From positions 62,001-126,000 of the forward strand of contig NZ_JBHUEE010000001.1 of assembly GCF_042680605.1 (NCBI RefSeq): a stretch of 64,000 nt of DNA, written 5' to 3'. Position 1 is the first letter of the stretch; each line of letters opens with the position of its first letter. Below the pieces are notes generated by a model. That model made no database searches, had not been told where the DNA came from, and was given only the letters and a program-made list of their open reading frames with translations. The DNA comes from Allobogoriella deserti (GTDB taxonomy: Bacteria; Actinomycetota; Actinomycetes; Actinomycetales; Actinomycetaceae). A program made the translations under genes and the position numbers. Positions 1 to 10,105 of this stretch are shown one piece after another.

Positions 1-2
1 GG

Positions 3-866
3 GTGGAGCGTGGCTCCGGCTTCCCGTGGATTCTTCCGACGCTGATCCTGTCGGTCGGGTTCATCTACTACTGCGTTGGTTACACGGGCGTCATTTCACT
101 GTACGACTGGAATGGCGTCGGCCCAACCGCGACGCCGGTTGGCCTCGCGAACTATTCCCGGCTGATCAGAGACGACGTCGTCCTACTGACGCTGTGGCAT
201 ACGGGGATCTACGTCGCGGTCACCTTCATCGTGGAGGCCGTCCTCGGCTTCGCGTTCGCGGCGATGCTCCATTCGAACGTCAGGCTCGGCATTGTCTACA
301 AGGTGCTGGTGTTCTGCCCGGTGATCATCGCCCCGGCGGTCATGGCGCCGGTCTTCCGGCAGATATATGCCGCCGACGGTGCTCTGAACGAGCTGCTCGG
401 CGCGCTCAACTTGGGAGTGTTCGCCCAACCTTGGCTCGCGCAGTCGAGTACGGCGCTGGGCGTCATCATCCTCATCGGCATCTGGGAGCGTACCGGCCTA
501 TATTTCATCCTCTACTACGCCGCGATGAGCCAGGTGGATCACGGGACGATAGAGGCGGCCTGGCTCGACGGCGCCGGAAACATCCGAGTGCTGTGGAGCA
601 TCGTGCGCCCCAGCGTCGCAGGAACGACCATCGCGCTATTCGTGCTGCAGGCCATATACACGCTGAAGCTGTTCGACGTGCCCTTCCTCGTCTCGCAGGG
701 AGGGCCGAGCTTCTCGACCGAGTTCCTCGGAACGTACATCTACCGGCAGGGGATCACACAGGCGCACGTCGGGTACGCCGCGGCACTGTCGATTGCGTTG
801 CTCGCGATCGCGCTTGCTCTGACTCTCGGGCTGAATCTCCGGCGGCGAAAGGAGGGCAGCTCCTGA
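3..866 (+). CDS. Carbohydrate ABC transporter permease, MalF/UgpA type (5' end may be cut)
   Basis: This is an inner-membrane subunit of a sugar importer. It forms the translocation pore with the next gene product and couples to an ATPase not seen here. About six membrane helices are visible, the first near residues 8-30. The permease EAA loop lies near residues 184-195 (EAAWLDGAG), where the ATPase docks. A GTG at position 3 gives 287 residues, close to the family length, but the frame is open to the window edge, so the true start may lie upstream. The stop overlaps the next start (TGATG), so translation is probably coupled. The binding protein and the substrate are unknown. Confidence 0.88.
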   Translation: MERGSGFPWILPTLILSVGFIYYCVGYTGVISLYDWNGVGPTATPVGLANYSRLIRDDVVLLTLWHTGIYVAVTFIVEAVLGFAFAAMLHSNVRLGIVYKVLVFCPVIIAPAVMAPVFRQIYAADGALNELLGALNLGVFAQPWLAQSSTALGVIILIGIWERTGLYFILYYAAMSQVDHGTIEAAWLDGAGNIRVLWSIVRPSVAGTTIALFVLQAIYTLKLFDVPFLVSQGGPSFSTEFLGTYIYRQGITQAHVGYAAALSIALLAIALALTLGLNLRRRKEGSS

Positions 867-1654
867 TGTTCGACCTACGACGACGCTCGTCGACGGTAGC
901 CATTCAGGTAATCGTCACGGTCATGATCATCCCGTTCGTGTTCCCCCTCATCGCGATGGTGCGGGGATCCCTCGAAGGCCAGGGATGGCAGAACTACCTT
1001 ACGGTTCTCTCGGTCGAAGAGCTGCCGCTGTTCTTCCGAAACAGCATCGTCATCGCCCTCGGCACGCTCGTGCCCGTGTACCTCTGCACGATGCTCGCCG
1101 CGTTCGGGTTCTCGAAACTGCGGATCCCGTTCAAGGAGCTCTACTTCTGGCTGCTGATCGCAACCTTGGCGCTTCCAGAGGTCGTTCTGCTGACGCCGAT
1201 GTTCACGACCGCAATGGCGCTCAATCTGTACAACACGTATCTCGCCGTCATCATCCCACTAGCCGCGCTGCAGCTTCCGTTCACGGTGTTGCTCACGCGC
1301 AATTTCGTGAACGGTATCCCGGACGAGCTGATCGAGGCGGCAGAGCTCGACGGCGCGAGCTTGATGCGCACATTTACACATGTTCTGCTCCCGCTGACCA
1401 AGCCCATCGCTGCGGCCGTCATCGTGCTGACCGTGGTTACGGCGTGGAACAATTTCCTGCTTCCGCTTGTCTTCCTGCAGGACGCCTCGCATCAGACGAT
1501 CACGCAGCTTCCTCTCTTTTTTGTCGGCGAGTTCAGCAATGACCAGACGAAGGTACTCGCGGCCGCGGTCGTCACCATCATTCCCGAGGTGATCACGTAC
1601 ATTGCGCTGCAGAAGTACTTCGAGCGGGGGATGGCTGCAGGCGCCATCAAATGA
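866..1654 (+). CDS. Carbohydrate ABC transporter permease, MalG/UgpE type
   Basis: This is the second pore subunit of the sugar importer. The 262-residue protein has an N-terminal helix near 11-31 and about five further helices. The EAA loop is near residues 157-168 (EAAELDGAS), as in the MalG/UgpE/LacG group. ATG 866 overlaps the stop of the upstream permease, and AAAGGAGGG about 8-14 nt upstream is a good ribosome site. The following sugar-modifying enzyme genes suggest uptake and catabolism of one carbohydrate, which cannot be named from sequence. Confidence 0.9.
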   Translation: MFDLRRRSSTVAIQVIVTVMIIPFVFPLIAMVRGSLEGQGWQNYLTVLSVEELPLFFRNSIVIALGTLVPVYLCTMLAAFGFSKLRIPFKELYFWLLIATLALPEVVLLTPMFTTAMALNLYNTYLAVIIPLAALQLPFTVLLTRNFVNGIPDELIEAAELDGASLMRTFTHVLLPLTKPIAAAVIVLTVVTAWNNFLLPLVFLQDASHQTITQLPLFFVGEFSNDQTKVLAAAVVTIIPEVITYIALQKYFERGMAAGAIK

Positions 1655-1707
1655 TTGAGCCGGGTTCCGACAAAGGATTGAACCCATCCGATACGAAAGG
1701 AACGACA

Positions 1708-2067
1708 ATGCCACTCATTCAGGTCCATCTCGACAGGGCGCTCTACGATGAGAAGTCCGACGAGATTGCGAACGCGATCCACGAGGCGCAGGTCGATGTG
1801 CTGGCGATACCCGCGAACGACCGGTTCCAGATCTTCCAGCCGCATGAACCGGGCGAGTTGCGCTTCGACCCCACGTACGGTGACGTCGACCGCCGCAGCC
1901 TGTTGGTCATCCAGATCACGATGGTCGCGCGCTACCCGGTGAAACTGAAGCGCGCACTCTATGAGGAGATCGTCGCACGCCTCGAGAAGGACGCCGGTGT
2001 CCGACACGAGGACGTCCAGATAGCGCTGCGAGAAAACCACTACGAGGACTGGTACGCCGGCTTCTGA
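1708..2067 (+). CDS. Tautomerase-superfamily protein (4-oxalocrotonate tautomerase-like)
   Basis: This 119-residue protein begins Met-Pro. After Met removal the N-terminal proline is the general base of the tautomerase superfamily, and that fixes the start at 1708 rather than at in-frame codons upstream. AAAGGA lies about 8 nt before the ATG. The size fits the longer tautomerase-fold relatives rather than the 62-residue 4-OT. It sits between sugar permease and sugar oxidoreductase genes, so it may tautomerise an enol or keto intermediate of the same pathway. The substrate is unknown. Confidence 0.8.
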   Translation: MPLIQVHLDRALYDEKSDEIANAIHEAQVDVLAIPANDRFQIFQPHEPGELRFDPTYGDVDRRSLLVIQITMVARYPVKLKRALYEEIVARLEKDAGVRHEDVQIALRENHYEDWYAGF

Positions 2068-2111
2068 GTCGCGCACCTTCACCTTCCCCACGTTTAGAAG
2101 GAGAAAAACTC

Positions 2112-3152
2112 TTGTTCCAGTACGACTCGGCACCTCTGAAGGTCCTCTTCCTCGGCGGGTCCGGAACTATCAGCACCTCGGCCGTGCGGCTGGCGTTGGC
2201 TAGCGGGATGGACGTCTACACGCTCAACCGCGGGAACAACGCGAAGAAGCGCGATCTGCCGAAAGGCGTCACGTCGCTCACGTGCGATGTCACCGACCAG
2301 GCGTCTCTCGTCGCGGCCCTCGCGGATCTTCACTTCGACACTGTCGTGAACTTCCTGTCCTTCGGTGCCGAGGATGCGAGCCGTATGGTGAAGACGTTCA
2401 CCGGCCGCACGGAGCAGTACATCCACATCAGCAGCGCGTCGATCTATGGCAAACCGGTGAAGAACTGGCCGATCGTCGAGTCGATGCAGCGTCATAACCG
2501 GTTCTCGACGTACGCGCGAGAGAAGATCGAGGCGGAGCATGTGCTGGCGGAGGCGTTCTCGTCGGGCTTTCCCGTGACCGTCGTGCGCCCCTCGCACACC
2601 TACGACGATGCCAACCCACCGTTGCCCGGTGGATGGACGATGCTCGATCGCCTTGCGCGCGGTGACGATGTACTCGTGCAGGGCGATGGAACGTCGTTGT
2701 GGACGTTGACCCACGCCGAGGATTTCGCGCAGGGATTAGTGGGGCTGTTCGGGAACTCGCGCTCGATCGGCGAAGCCTTCCATGTCACGGGCAACGACGT
2801 GGCGACGTGGGACCAGATTTACGGCATGCTCGGTGCGGCGCTCGGCGTAGAACCGAAACTCGTGCATGTGCCCTCGGAGCTCATGCTCGTCGGCGCACCC
2901 GACTGGTTCTGGTCCGAGATGATCGCGGGTGACCTCGCGCACAGCGCGGTCTTCGACAACTCGAAGATCCGGTCGTACGTCCCGGCCTTCAACCCGAAGC
3001 TGACGTTCGAGCGAACGGCGCGACGAATGGTCGAATGGCGGGCCGCACATCCCGAGACGACTGGTCCTGACCCCGCGACGGACGCTGTCATTGAAAGGCT
3101 CGTAGGCGGCTACCATGCGGCGCGCGAGCACTTCGCGTCGCTGGCGCCGTAA
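2112..3152 (+). CDS. NAD-dependent epimerase/dehydratase family protein (extended SDR)
   Basis: This 346-residue extended short-chain dehydrogenase has a Rossmann nucleotide loop near residues 13-22 (LFLGGSGTIS). The serine motif SSAS is near 107-110 and the catalytic pair is probably Y134 and K138 (YAREK). Members of the family oxidise, epimerise or dehydrate sugars, often as nucleotide sugars. The start is TTG 2112, supported by GAAGGAG about 9 nt upstream; no better ATG or GTG fits the conserved N terminus. It follows the tautomerase by 44 bp and is probably in the same operon. Substrate and reaction are not assigned. Confidence 0.85.
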   Translation: MFQYDSAPLKVLFLGGSGTISTSAVRLALASGMDVYTLNRGNNAKKRDLPKGVTSLTCDVTDQASLVAALADLHFDTVVNFLSFGAEDASRMVKTFTGRTEQYIHISSASIYGKPVKNWPIVESMQRHNRFSTYAREKIEAEHVLAEAFSSGFPVTVVRPSHTYDDANPPLPGGWTMLDRLARGDDVLVQGDGTSLWTLTHAEDFAQGLVGLFGNSRSIGEAFHVTGNDVATWDQIYGMLGAALGVEPKLVHVPSELMLVGAPDWFWSEMIAGDLAHSAVFDNSKIRSYVPAFNPKLTFERTARRMVEWRAAHPETTGPDPATDAVIERLVGGYHAAREHFASLAP

Positions 3153-3230
3153 CCACCGATCGGTCGTGGGGCGGGAGCGTGAAGTGAGCTACCGCCCCAC
3201 GTAGCCGCACGACGGAACGGACATCGCACT

Positions 3231-4199
3231 ATGGCATCGACGGTACGAGTAGGCATCCTCGGGGCGGCGGGGATCGCGCCCCGGTCGATAATCGGCCCCG
3301 CGCGGCGGACTGACGACGCGGAGGTTGCCGCCGTCGCGTCCCGCTCGCAGAGTAGGGCGGACGAGTACGCCGCCGCCCACGGCATCCCCCTTTCCTACGG
3401 TGACTACCGGCGACTGCTCGAGAACGAGTCGATCGACCTCGTCTATGTCGCGTTGCCACCTTCCGAGCACGCTCAATGGGTCATCGCGGCGCTTGAGGCA
3501 GGCAAGGACGTGCTCTGCGAGAAACCGTTCGCGATGAACGAGGGCGAGGTAGCGGACGTGCTGGCAATCTCGGAACGCACCGGTTGCCGCGCGATCGAGG
3601 CGTTTCACGACGAGTATCACCCGCTGTGGTCGAGAACACGGGAGATCGCGGCGATGCTGGGACGCGTCCGGCGGGTCGAGGGGGAGTTCTGCGTGAACAA
3701 CCCGTTCACCCCCGGCGCGATCAGGCACGAGCCGTCGCTCGGTGGCGGAGCACTGATGGATCTCGGTTGCTATCCGCTCCACTGGGTGCGCTCGCTCATG
3801 GGGGAGGAACCACACGTGGTTTCGGCCGCCCACGTCGCCGGACCTGCGGGTGCAGACGAATCGATTACGGCCGAGCTGGACTTCCCCTCGGGCGCGACCG
3901 GAAGGGTCGACGCGTCGATGGGCAACGACTCGTTCGACGATTTCCGTCGCATCGATGGAGAGCGCGGATCTCTCATGGTCCAGAACGTGGTCTTCCCGAC
4001 GAACGGCCACCGGGTCGTGTGGACTCTCGACGGGGTCGAGTATCAAGAGACTGTGGGTGGGAGGCAGACTTACGACCACCAGTTGGAATGCGTCGTCCGT
4101 GCCTTGCGCACCCACGAGATGCTCCCGACCGAGGGATCGGACATCCTTGGCAACATGCGTGCGATCGACGCGATCTATCGCACGGCAAAGGTTAGATGA
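3231..4199 (+). CDS. Gfo/Idh/MocA-family oxidoreductase
   Basis: This is a 322-residue NAD(P)-dependent sugar or cyclitol dehydrogenase. The nucleotide loop is at the N terminus (GILGAAGIA, residues 8-16), and the family EKP motif is at 97-99, with K98 contacting substrate and nicotinamide. The C-terminal beta-sheet domain follows residue 120. Relatives oxidise free sugars, inositol or sugar derivatives. It closes the forward operon and faces the aldo/keto reductase gene; the 40 bp between the two stops show no strong terminator. Confidence 0.88.
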   Translation: MASTVRVGILGAAGIAPRSIIGPARRTDDAEVAAVASRSQSRADEYAAAHGIPLSYGDYRRLLENESIDLVYVALPPSEHAQWVIAALEAGKDVLCEKPFAMNEGEVADVLAISERTGCRAIEAFHDEYHPLWSRTREIAAMLGRVRRVEGEFCVNNPFTPGAIRHEPSLGGGALMDLGCYPLHWVRSLMGEEPHVVSAAHVAGPAGADESITAELDFPSGATGRVDASMGNDSFDDFRRIDGERGSLMVQNVVFPTNGHRVVWTLDGVEYQETVGGRQTYDHQLECVVRALRTHEMLPTEGSDILGNMRAIDAIYRTAKVR

Positions 4200-4239
4200 T
4201 GAAGGCAGACGACGCTTCGGGCTGGCCTCGCATCGGATG

Positions 4240-5187
4240 TCATCCCATCCAGGTGGTCGGGGGCGGGGCGAGTGTCTCCAGCTCCTCCCAGAGCGCGTGG
4301 GGGATGTCAACCTCTCGCATCGCCGCATCGATCCGGGACGGGCGCGACCCGCCGACGACCGTCATGTCGACGATTGGGGCACGCAGGGAGAACTGCAGCG
4401 CGGCGGATGCAAGTTCGACGCCATATTTGCCACAGGCCTCCGCCATCCGCCTGGCGTATTCTCCCATCGAATCGTCGCCCCTTCCGTAGGCGTACGTCGG
4501 CCGCTCGGCGGGTCCCTTGGCTAGCATGCCGCCTCCGAACGGCGCCGCGTTGATGACGCCGATCCCTCGAGCTGACGCGGCCTTGAAGAGCGAGTGCGCG
4601 GAGCGGTCGAGGAGCGAGAAGCGGTTGTGACTGAGGACCGCATCGAACACATCCGTCTCTATGAACCGCGTCAGCATTTCGGTCGGGCCGCCGGCGACAC
4701 CGAGATAGTCCACACGCCCCGAGTCACGTAGGGCGATCAGGGCCTCGACGGGACCGCCCTCCGCCATGCTCGCCTCGAAACCGATCTTCTCCGGGTCGTG
4801 AAGATGCAGTAACTCAATCCGGTCGACACCTAGTCGCTCGAGACTTTCCTCGAACGACGCGAGTACGCGGGCGCCGGAGAAGTCAGACGATCCCGGAGCC
4901 GGGTCGACCTTGGTGGCGAGCAACACGCCGTCCGGTAGGCCCCCTCGCCGGCGCAACGCTTCGCCGACGATTTGCTCGCTGTTTCCGCCGCCATAGCTGT
5001 TGGAGGTGTCGATCGCCCGGATTCCACGGTCGAGCGCCTCGTCGACGGTCGCGATCGCAGTCTCCTTCTCCACCGAGTGTCCGTAGAGCTGTGGCATCGA
5101 GCCCAGTGGGCTTGTGCCCAGGCAGAGCGCCGTCACCTCGATTCCGGTCCGTCCGAGAGTATGGATGTCCAGAGGTGAGGTGCTCAT
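4240..5187 (-). CDS. Aldo/keto reductase, aldose dehydrogenase-like
   Basis: This is a 315-residue soluble TIM-barrel NAD(P)-dependent oxidoreductase. The catalytic tetrad is readable as D60, Y65, K93 and H120 (IDTSNSYGGG, ATKVD, HLHDPE). The overall pattern resembles D-threo-aldose 1-dehydrogenase and L-fucose dehydrogenase, which oxidise aldoses to lactones. The start is set at ATG 5187, where homology begins; an extension to 5232 adds 15 residues of no family character. It is transcribed towards the Gfo/Idh gene and probably belongs to the same sugar module. Confidence 0.85.
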   Translation of the reverse strand: MSTSPLDIHTLGRTGIEVTALCLGTSPLGSMPQLYGHSVEKETAIATVDEALDRGIRAIDTSNSYGGGNSEQIVGEALRRRGGLPDGVLLATKVDPAPGSSDFSGARVLASFEESLERLGVDRIELLHLHDPEKIGFEASMAEGGPVEALIALRDSGRVDYLGVAGGPTEMLTRFIETDVFDAVLSHNRFSLLDRSAHSLFKAASARGIGVINAAPFGGGMLAKGPAERPTYAYGRGDDSMGEYARRMAEACGKYGVELASAALQFSLRAPIVDMTVVGGSRPSRIDAAMREVDIPHALWEELETLAPPPTTWMG

Positions 5188-5259
5188 AGCGGCATTCTGG
5201 GTGAGAGTGCAGCTCTTGCGCAATGTTTGCACTAAAGTTACGTAGAGGAAGAGTGTTCC

Positions 5260-6153
5260 TCACCCCTCCGGCCCGGCGTCGAACGCGACGGTCCCGTCCG
5301 GTGCGGCCGGGAACGAGACGTGCTGGTGGATCATCTGCCAGCGCCCGTCGCGGCGCGCGAACACGCGGGTCCCGCGGGACCACATGACCCGGCGGTCGCC
5401 CTCGGGCGTACCGCCCGCGGAACTCATCCGATTGAGGCCCCAGGTCACGGCGAGATCCCCGCTGACGAGCACCTCGAGATCCGGGATCTCCCACCTAAAA
5501 TCCTCGCCCTGCTTGTCGAAGCCCGCCTGGCACTCCGGCCGGATCGCCTCGACGCCCCGGTAGGCCAGTGGCGCGCTGTGCTCGTAGGAGAGGATGTCGG
5601 CCGCAATCGGTGCCATGGCGCCGTCGATGTCCTTGCGTGAGGACGCGGCCAGCCACTCGGCGAACAGCGCCCGGATCTCGGCCTCAGCCGACGGCGGCGG
5701 ATCGTCGCCGGCCAGTGACCGACCGAGCAGGTCGAAGCACTCCTGCCACCCCTCGTCATTGCCGTCGCGGTGTCCGCTGTCCGTGTAGCCCGTCTGCGTC
5801 ATACGTACTCGCGTGCCGTCCTCGACCTCGGTGAACCGGACGGTCACGGTGGTCTCCGGGCCGGTGAAGCCGCCGTCGACCTGGGTGAGCGTGAGGACGA
5901 TCCGGGTCTCATCGATGGCGAGGTAGGACCCGTGCTCGGTGTAGACGTGGCCGCCCGGGCCGAGGAAGTCCACGCGCCACGTTCCGCCGACGCGCGGATC
6001 CAGGGTGCAGGCGGTGACCTGGTAGCCGTGCGGGGCGAACCAGGTGCGGACGGCCTCGGGATCCAGCCAGGCGTTCCGGGCCGGGCCGAGCGGGACGGGA
6101 AAGATGCGTTCGACGTCGATCGCCGCGACCGACGTCGTCTCACGTGGTGTCAT
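5260..6153 (-). CDS. AHSA1/SRPBCC domain fused to a SnoaL-like domain
   Basis: This 297-residue protein joins two small-ligand-binding folds. Residues 1-150 are an AHSA1/START-like SRPBCC domain (WLDPEAVRTWF, GGTWRVDF, WQECFDLL). Residues 158-290 are a SnoaL/NTF2-like domain (FAEWLAASSRKDIDGAM, a central VTWGLNR, a terminal WQMIHQHVSFP). It overlaps the upstream ArsR gene by 14 bp. That gene order is common, with AHSA1 proteins often controlled by the adjacent ArsR repressor. A direct fusion with a SnoaL domain is less usual. The ligand is unknown. Confidence 0.82.
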   Translation of the reverse strand: MTPRETTSVAAIDVERIFPVPLGPARNAWLDPEAVRTWFAPHGYQVTACTLDPRVGGTWRVDFLGPGGHVYTEHGSYLAIDETRIVLTLTQVDGGFTGPETTVTVRFTEVEDGTRVRMTQTGYTDSGHRDGNDEGWQECFDLLGRSLAGDDPPPSAEAEIRALFAEWLAASSRKDIDGAMAPIAADILSYEHSAPLAYRGVEAIRPECQAGFDKQGEDFRWEIPDLEVLVSGDLAVTWGLNRMSSAGGTPEGDRRVMWSRGTRVFARRDGRWQMIHQHVSFPAAPDGTVAFDAGPEG

Positions 6154-6472
6154 CGGTGCTGCCCTCCAGGTGCTGCGCGAGGTTGTCGAAACGGTCTTGC
6201 CATACCGGCCGGTACTCCTCGAGCCAGGCCTCCACCTGAGCGAGCGGACGGCCCTCGAGCCTGCTCAGGCGGCGTTGTCGGTCCCGCGTCCGGGTGATGA
6301 GCCCGGCCGCCTCGAGCACGCCCACGTGCTTGGAGACGGCGCGCACGGTCAGCTCGAACGGCTCGGCGAGCTCCGCCACGGACGCCTCGCCATGACGCAG
6401 CCGGTCGAGGATCGCCCGGCGGGTCGGATCGGCTAACGCCGCGAACGTGGTGCTGAGCTCATCTGTCGACAC
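6140..6472 (-). CDS. ArsR/SmtB-family winged-helix repressor
   Basis: This 110-residue regulator has the ArsR fold: FAALADPTRRAILDRL near residues 9-24, then the recognition region ELTVRAVSKHVGVLEAAGL near 40-58. No cysteine metal site is present, so it belongs to the non-metal group that pairs with AHSA1 proteins. GTG 6472 is the start. A perfect inverted repeat lies 17 bp upstream (6489-6510) and is the likely autoregulatory operator. It is cotranscribed with the AHSA1-SnoaL gene. Confidence 0.9.
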   Translation of the reverse strand: MSTDELSTTFAALADPTRRAILDRLRHGEASVAELAEPFELTVRAVSKHVGVLEAAGLITRTRDRQRRLSRLEGRPLAQVEAWLEEYRPVWQDRFDNLAQHLEGSTDDTT

Positions 6473-6488
6473 TGTGGAACCTCATAGT

Positions 6489-6510
6489 TCTGGAACCGAC
6501 TAGTTCCAGA
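6489..6510. promoter_or_regulatory. Inverted repeat, probable ArsR operator
   Basis: TCTGGAAC, a 6-nt spacer and GTTCCAGA form a perfect 8-bp inverted repeat immediately upstream of the arsR-like start at 6472. Position and symmetry fit a dimeric winged-helix repressor acting on its own promoter. Confidence 0.65.
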
Positions 6511-6627
6511 GTCCTCGGTTCCTGCTCCGGTGTCAAGGTGCTCCGCACCGCGGTTGCCCGGGCAGGGAGGGGGACTGGCCCAGCCGGAATTGGTGAGGGC
6601 TAGTGGTACCGGTGGGGCCGTGCACCG

Positions 6628-8103
6628 TCAGTCGTCGCCGGGCGCGTGACGTTCCAGGAAGTCGTACAGCTCGACGTCGTCGACGCCGGGGAAGGTGCCG
6701 GACGGCAGCGGTGAGAGGACGTGCGCGTGCATCGCCGCCGACGGCCACGACCGGTCCTTCCACCGTTCGGCCTGGCCGGGATCCGGGAGCCGGCAGCACG
6801 AGGTGTCCGGGCAGTGGGAGACGGTGCGGCGGGTGGTGTCCCGGCCGCGGAACCACTTCGCGTGGGCGAACGGCACCCCCATGGTGATGGAGAACTCGTA
6901 CTCGCGCGCTGTTCCGGTCTGCGTGCTGCACCAGAACGTCCCGGCGGGCGTGTCGGTGTACTGGTGATACTCCGTGGAGCGGTTCCGGCGGGCGAAGGCC
7001 GAACGGGCCGCCCACTTCCGGCACAAGGGTTGGCCCTCGATGGCGCCGGTCGGGTCCGCCGGCAACGGGACGCCGTCGTTGGCGTAACCGCGGTAGAGCG
7101 ACCCGTCGTCCATGGCGCGGATGAAGTGCAGCGGGATGCCCAGCAGCGAGGTGGCGAGGTTCGTGAACCGCTGTGCCGCCGAGTGGTGCGTGATGCCGAA
7201 CGCGTCCCGGAAGTCCTCCATCGACAGGTCTTTCTCGGCCTTGGTGCGCTCGAGGAAGGTTCTCGCCGCGAACCGCGGGACGAGGCAGCACGCGGTGAAG
7301 TAGGCGATCTGCTGGCGCTGACGCAGGAAATCGCCGTAGTTCCTGGGGCGCTCGTGGCCGAAGAGCCGGTGCGCCATCGCCTGTAGCGCGAGCGAGCGCA
7401 GCCCGTAACCGCCCGGGATCGACGCTGGCGGCAGGTAGATGCGCCCGTTGGCGAGGTCCGTGACCGTCCGGGTCGAGTGCGGCAGGTCGTCGACGTGGAG
7501 GATCGTGAACCCGAGCCGCTCCGCCATCTGCGCCACCATGTGGTGGGTCAGGGCGCCGCCGGTGTACCCGACGGCGCGGACCTGCTCCTCGGCCATCGCC
7601 TCGATCTCGGGCACGTAGTTGTCCCGCGCCTGCATCTCCAGCCGCAGCTCGGTGTTGATCCGGCGCGCCTCCTCCGGTGTCGCGATGGTGGCGCGGGCGC
7701 GCCGCTCGAGCTCGGCGTGCAGTCCCACGAGCGACTCGAGCGCGTCCATCGGCAGGCGCCGCCCCGGCCGTACCGCAGGTACCCCAAGCGAGGCGAACAA
7801 CGGCCCGCGCTGTGCCCGTTCGAGTGCGATCTCGAGTTCTGCACGCCGGTCCGGCGGAGGTTCCGGACTCAAAAGCGCCGCGACGGTGGTGCCCAGCTCG
7901 CGGGCGAGCGCCGTCAGCAGGGACAGTCGCGGCTCCCTGCGTCCGTTCTCGATGAGGGAGAGCTGGCTCGTCGTCGAACCGACCGAGTCCGCGAGCTGAC
8001 GCAGGGTCATGCCGTGCCCGGTGCGCGCGTGCCGGATCCGGCGGCCGAGCACGATCGGATCCGTCCCGGACTCCTCGGCGGGGGTGGTCGATGGTTCCGC
8101 CAT
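6628..8103 (-). CDS. ramB: RamB-like XRE regulator with IrrE-like and C-terminal DUF2083 domains
   Basis: This 491-residue protein has an XRE helix-turn-helix near residues 20-75 (LRQLADSVGSTTSQLSLIENG). An IrrE/ImmA-like middle region follows, then a cysteine-containing C-terminal domain (FWCSTQTG, SHCPDTSCC). This is the layout of RamB, which controls acetate and PEP metabolism genes in corynebacteria and mycobacteria. The expected HExxH zinc motif is degenerate (MAHRLFGHE). It is divergent from pckG, a plausible target. ATG 8103 is preferred because TATGGT (8116-8111) lies 7 nt upstream, suggesting a leaderless mRNA; ATG 8115 is the alternative. Confidence 0.82.
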   Translation of the reverse strand: MAEPSTTPAEESGTDPIVLGRRIRHARTGHGMTLRQLADSVGSTTSQLSLIENGRREPRLSLLTALARELGTTVAALLSPEPPPDRRAELEIALERAQRGPLFASLGVPAVRPGRRLPMDALESLVGLHAELERRARATIATPEEARRINTELRLEMQARDNYVPEIEAMAEEQVRAVGYTGGALTHHMVAQMAERLGFTILHVDDLPHSTRTVTDLANGRIYLPPASIPGGYGLRSLALQAMAHRLFGHERPRNYGDFLRQRQQIAYFTACCLVPRFAARTFLERTKAEKDLSMEDFRDAFGITHHSAAQRFTNLATSLLGIPLHFIRAMDDGSLYRGYANDGVPLPADPTGAIEGQPLCRKWAARSAFARRNRSTEYHQYTDTPAGTFWCSTQTGTAREYEFSITMGVPFAHAKWFRGRDTTRRTVSHCPDTSCCRLPDPGQAERWKDRSWPSAAMHAHVLSPLPSGTFPGVDDVELYDFLERHAPGDD

Positions 8104-8110
8104 GGCGTTG

Positions 8111-8116
8111 ACCATA
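8111..8116 (-). promoter_or_regulatory. -10 hexamer TATGGT, leaderless promoter candidate for the ramB-like gene
   Basis: TATGGT on the minus strand is followed after 7 nt by ATG 8103, with no Shine-Dalgarno sequence possible between them. The initiation site would fall at or next to the start codon. Confidence 0.45.
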
Positions 8117-8230
8117 GCGAAACTTCTCCAGATTTTTCACGGCCTCGGTGGTTGTAGAGGGACCAAGGTCGGCGGACAGTGGACGCAGCGGCGCCGTCCG
8201 GCGCCCACGACTCTGGAGGGAACACCAGCC

Positions 8231-10087
<1,857 letters not shown>

Positions 10088-10091
10088 CCGA

Positions 10092-10097
10092 TACGCT
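10092..10097 (+). promoter_or_regulatory. -10 hexamer TACGCT, leaderless promoter candidate for purD
   Basis: TACGCT lies 8 nt before GTG 10106, and the short gap holds no ribosome site. The fit to an actinobacterial TAnnnT -10 predicts transcription starting at or beside the start codon. Confidence 0.45.
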
Positions 10098-10105
10098 CGG
10101 CGGTC

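Noticed and set aside
5205..5225. A LacI-type operator (TGCGCAATGTTTGCA) before the aldo/keto reductase gene
   Set aside because: The symmetry is only about half perfect and no LacI-family gene is present in the window.
8116..8230. A RamB binding site between ramB and pckG
   Set aside because: The corynebacterial consensus with TTTGCAAA is not found in this gap, so only the gene arrangement supports the regulatory link.
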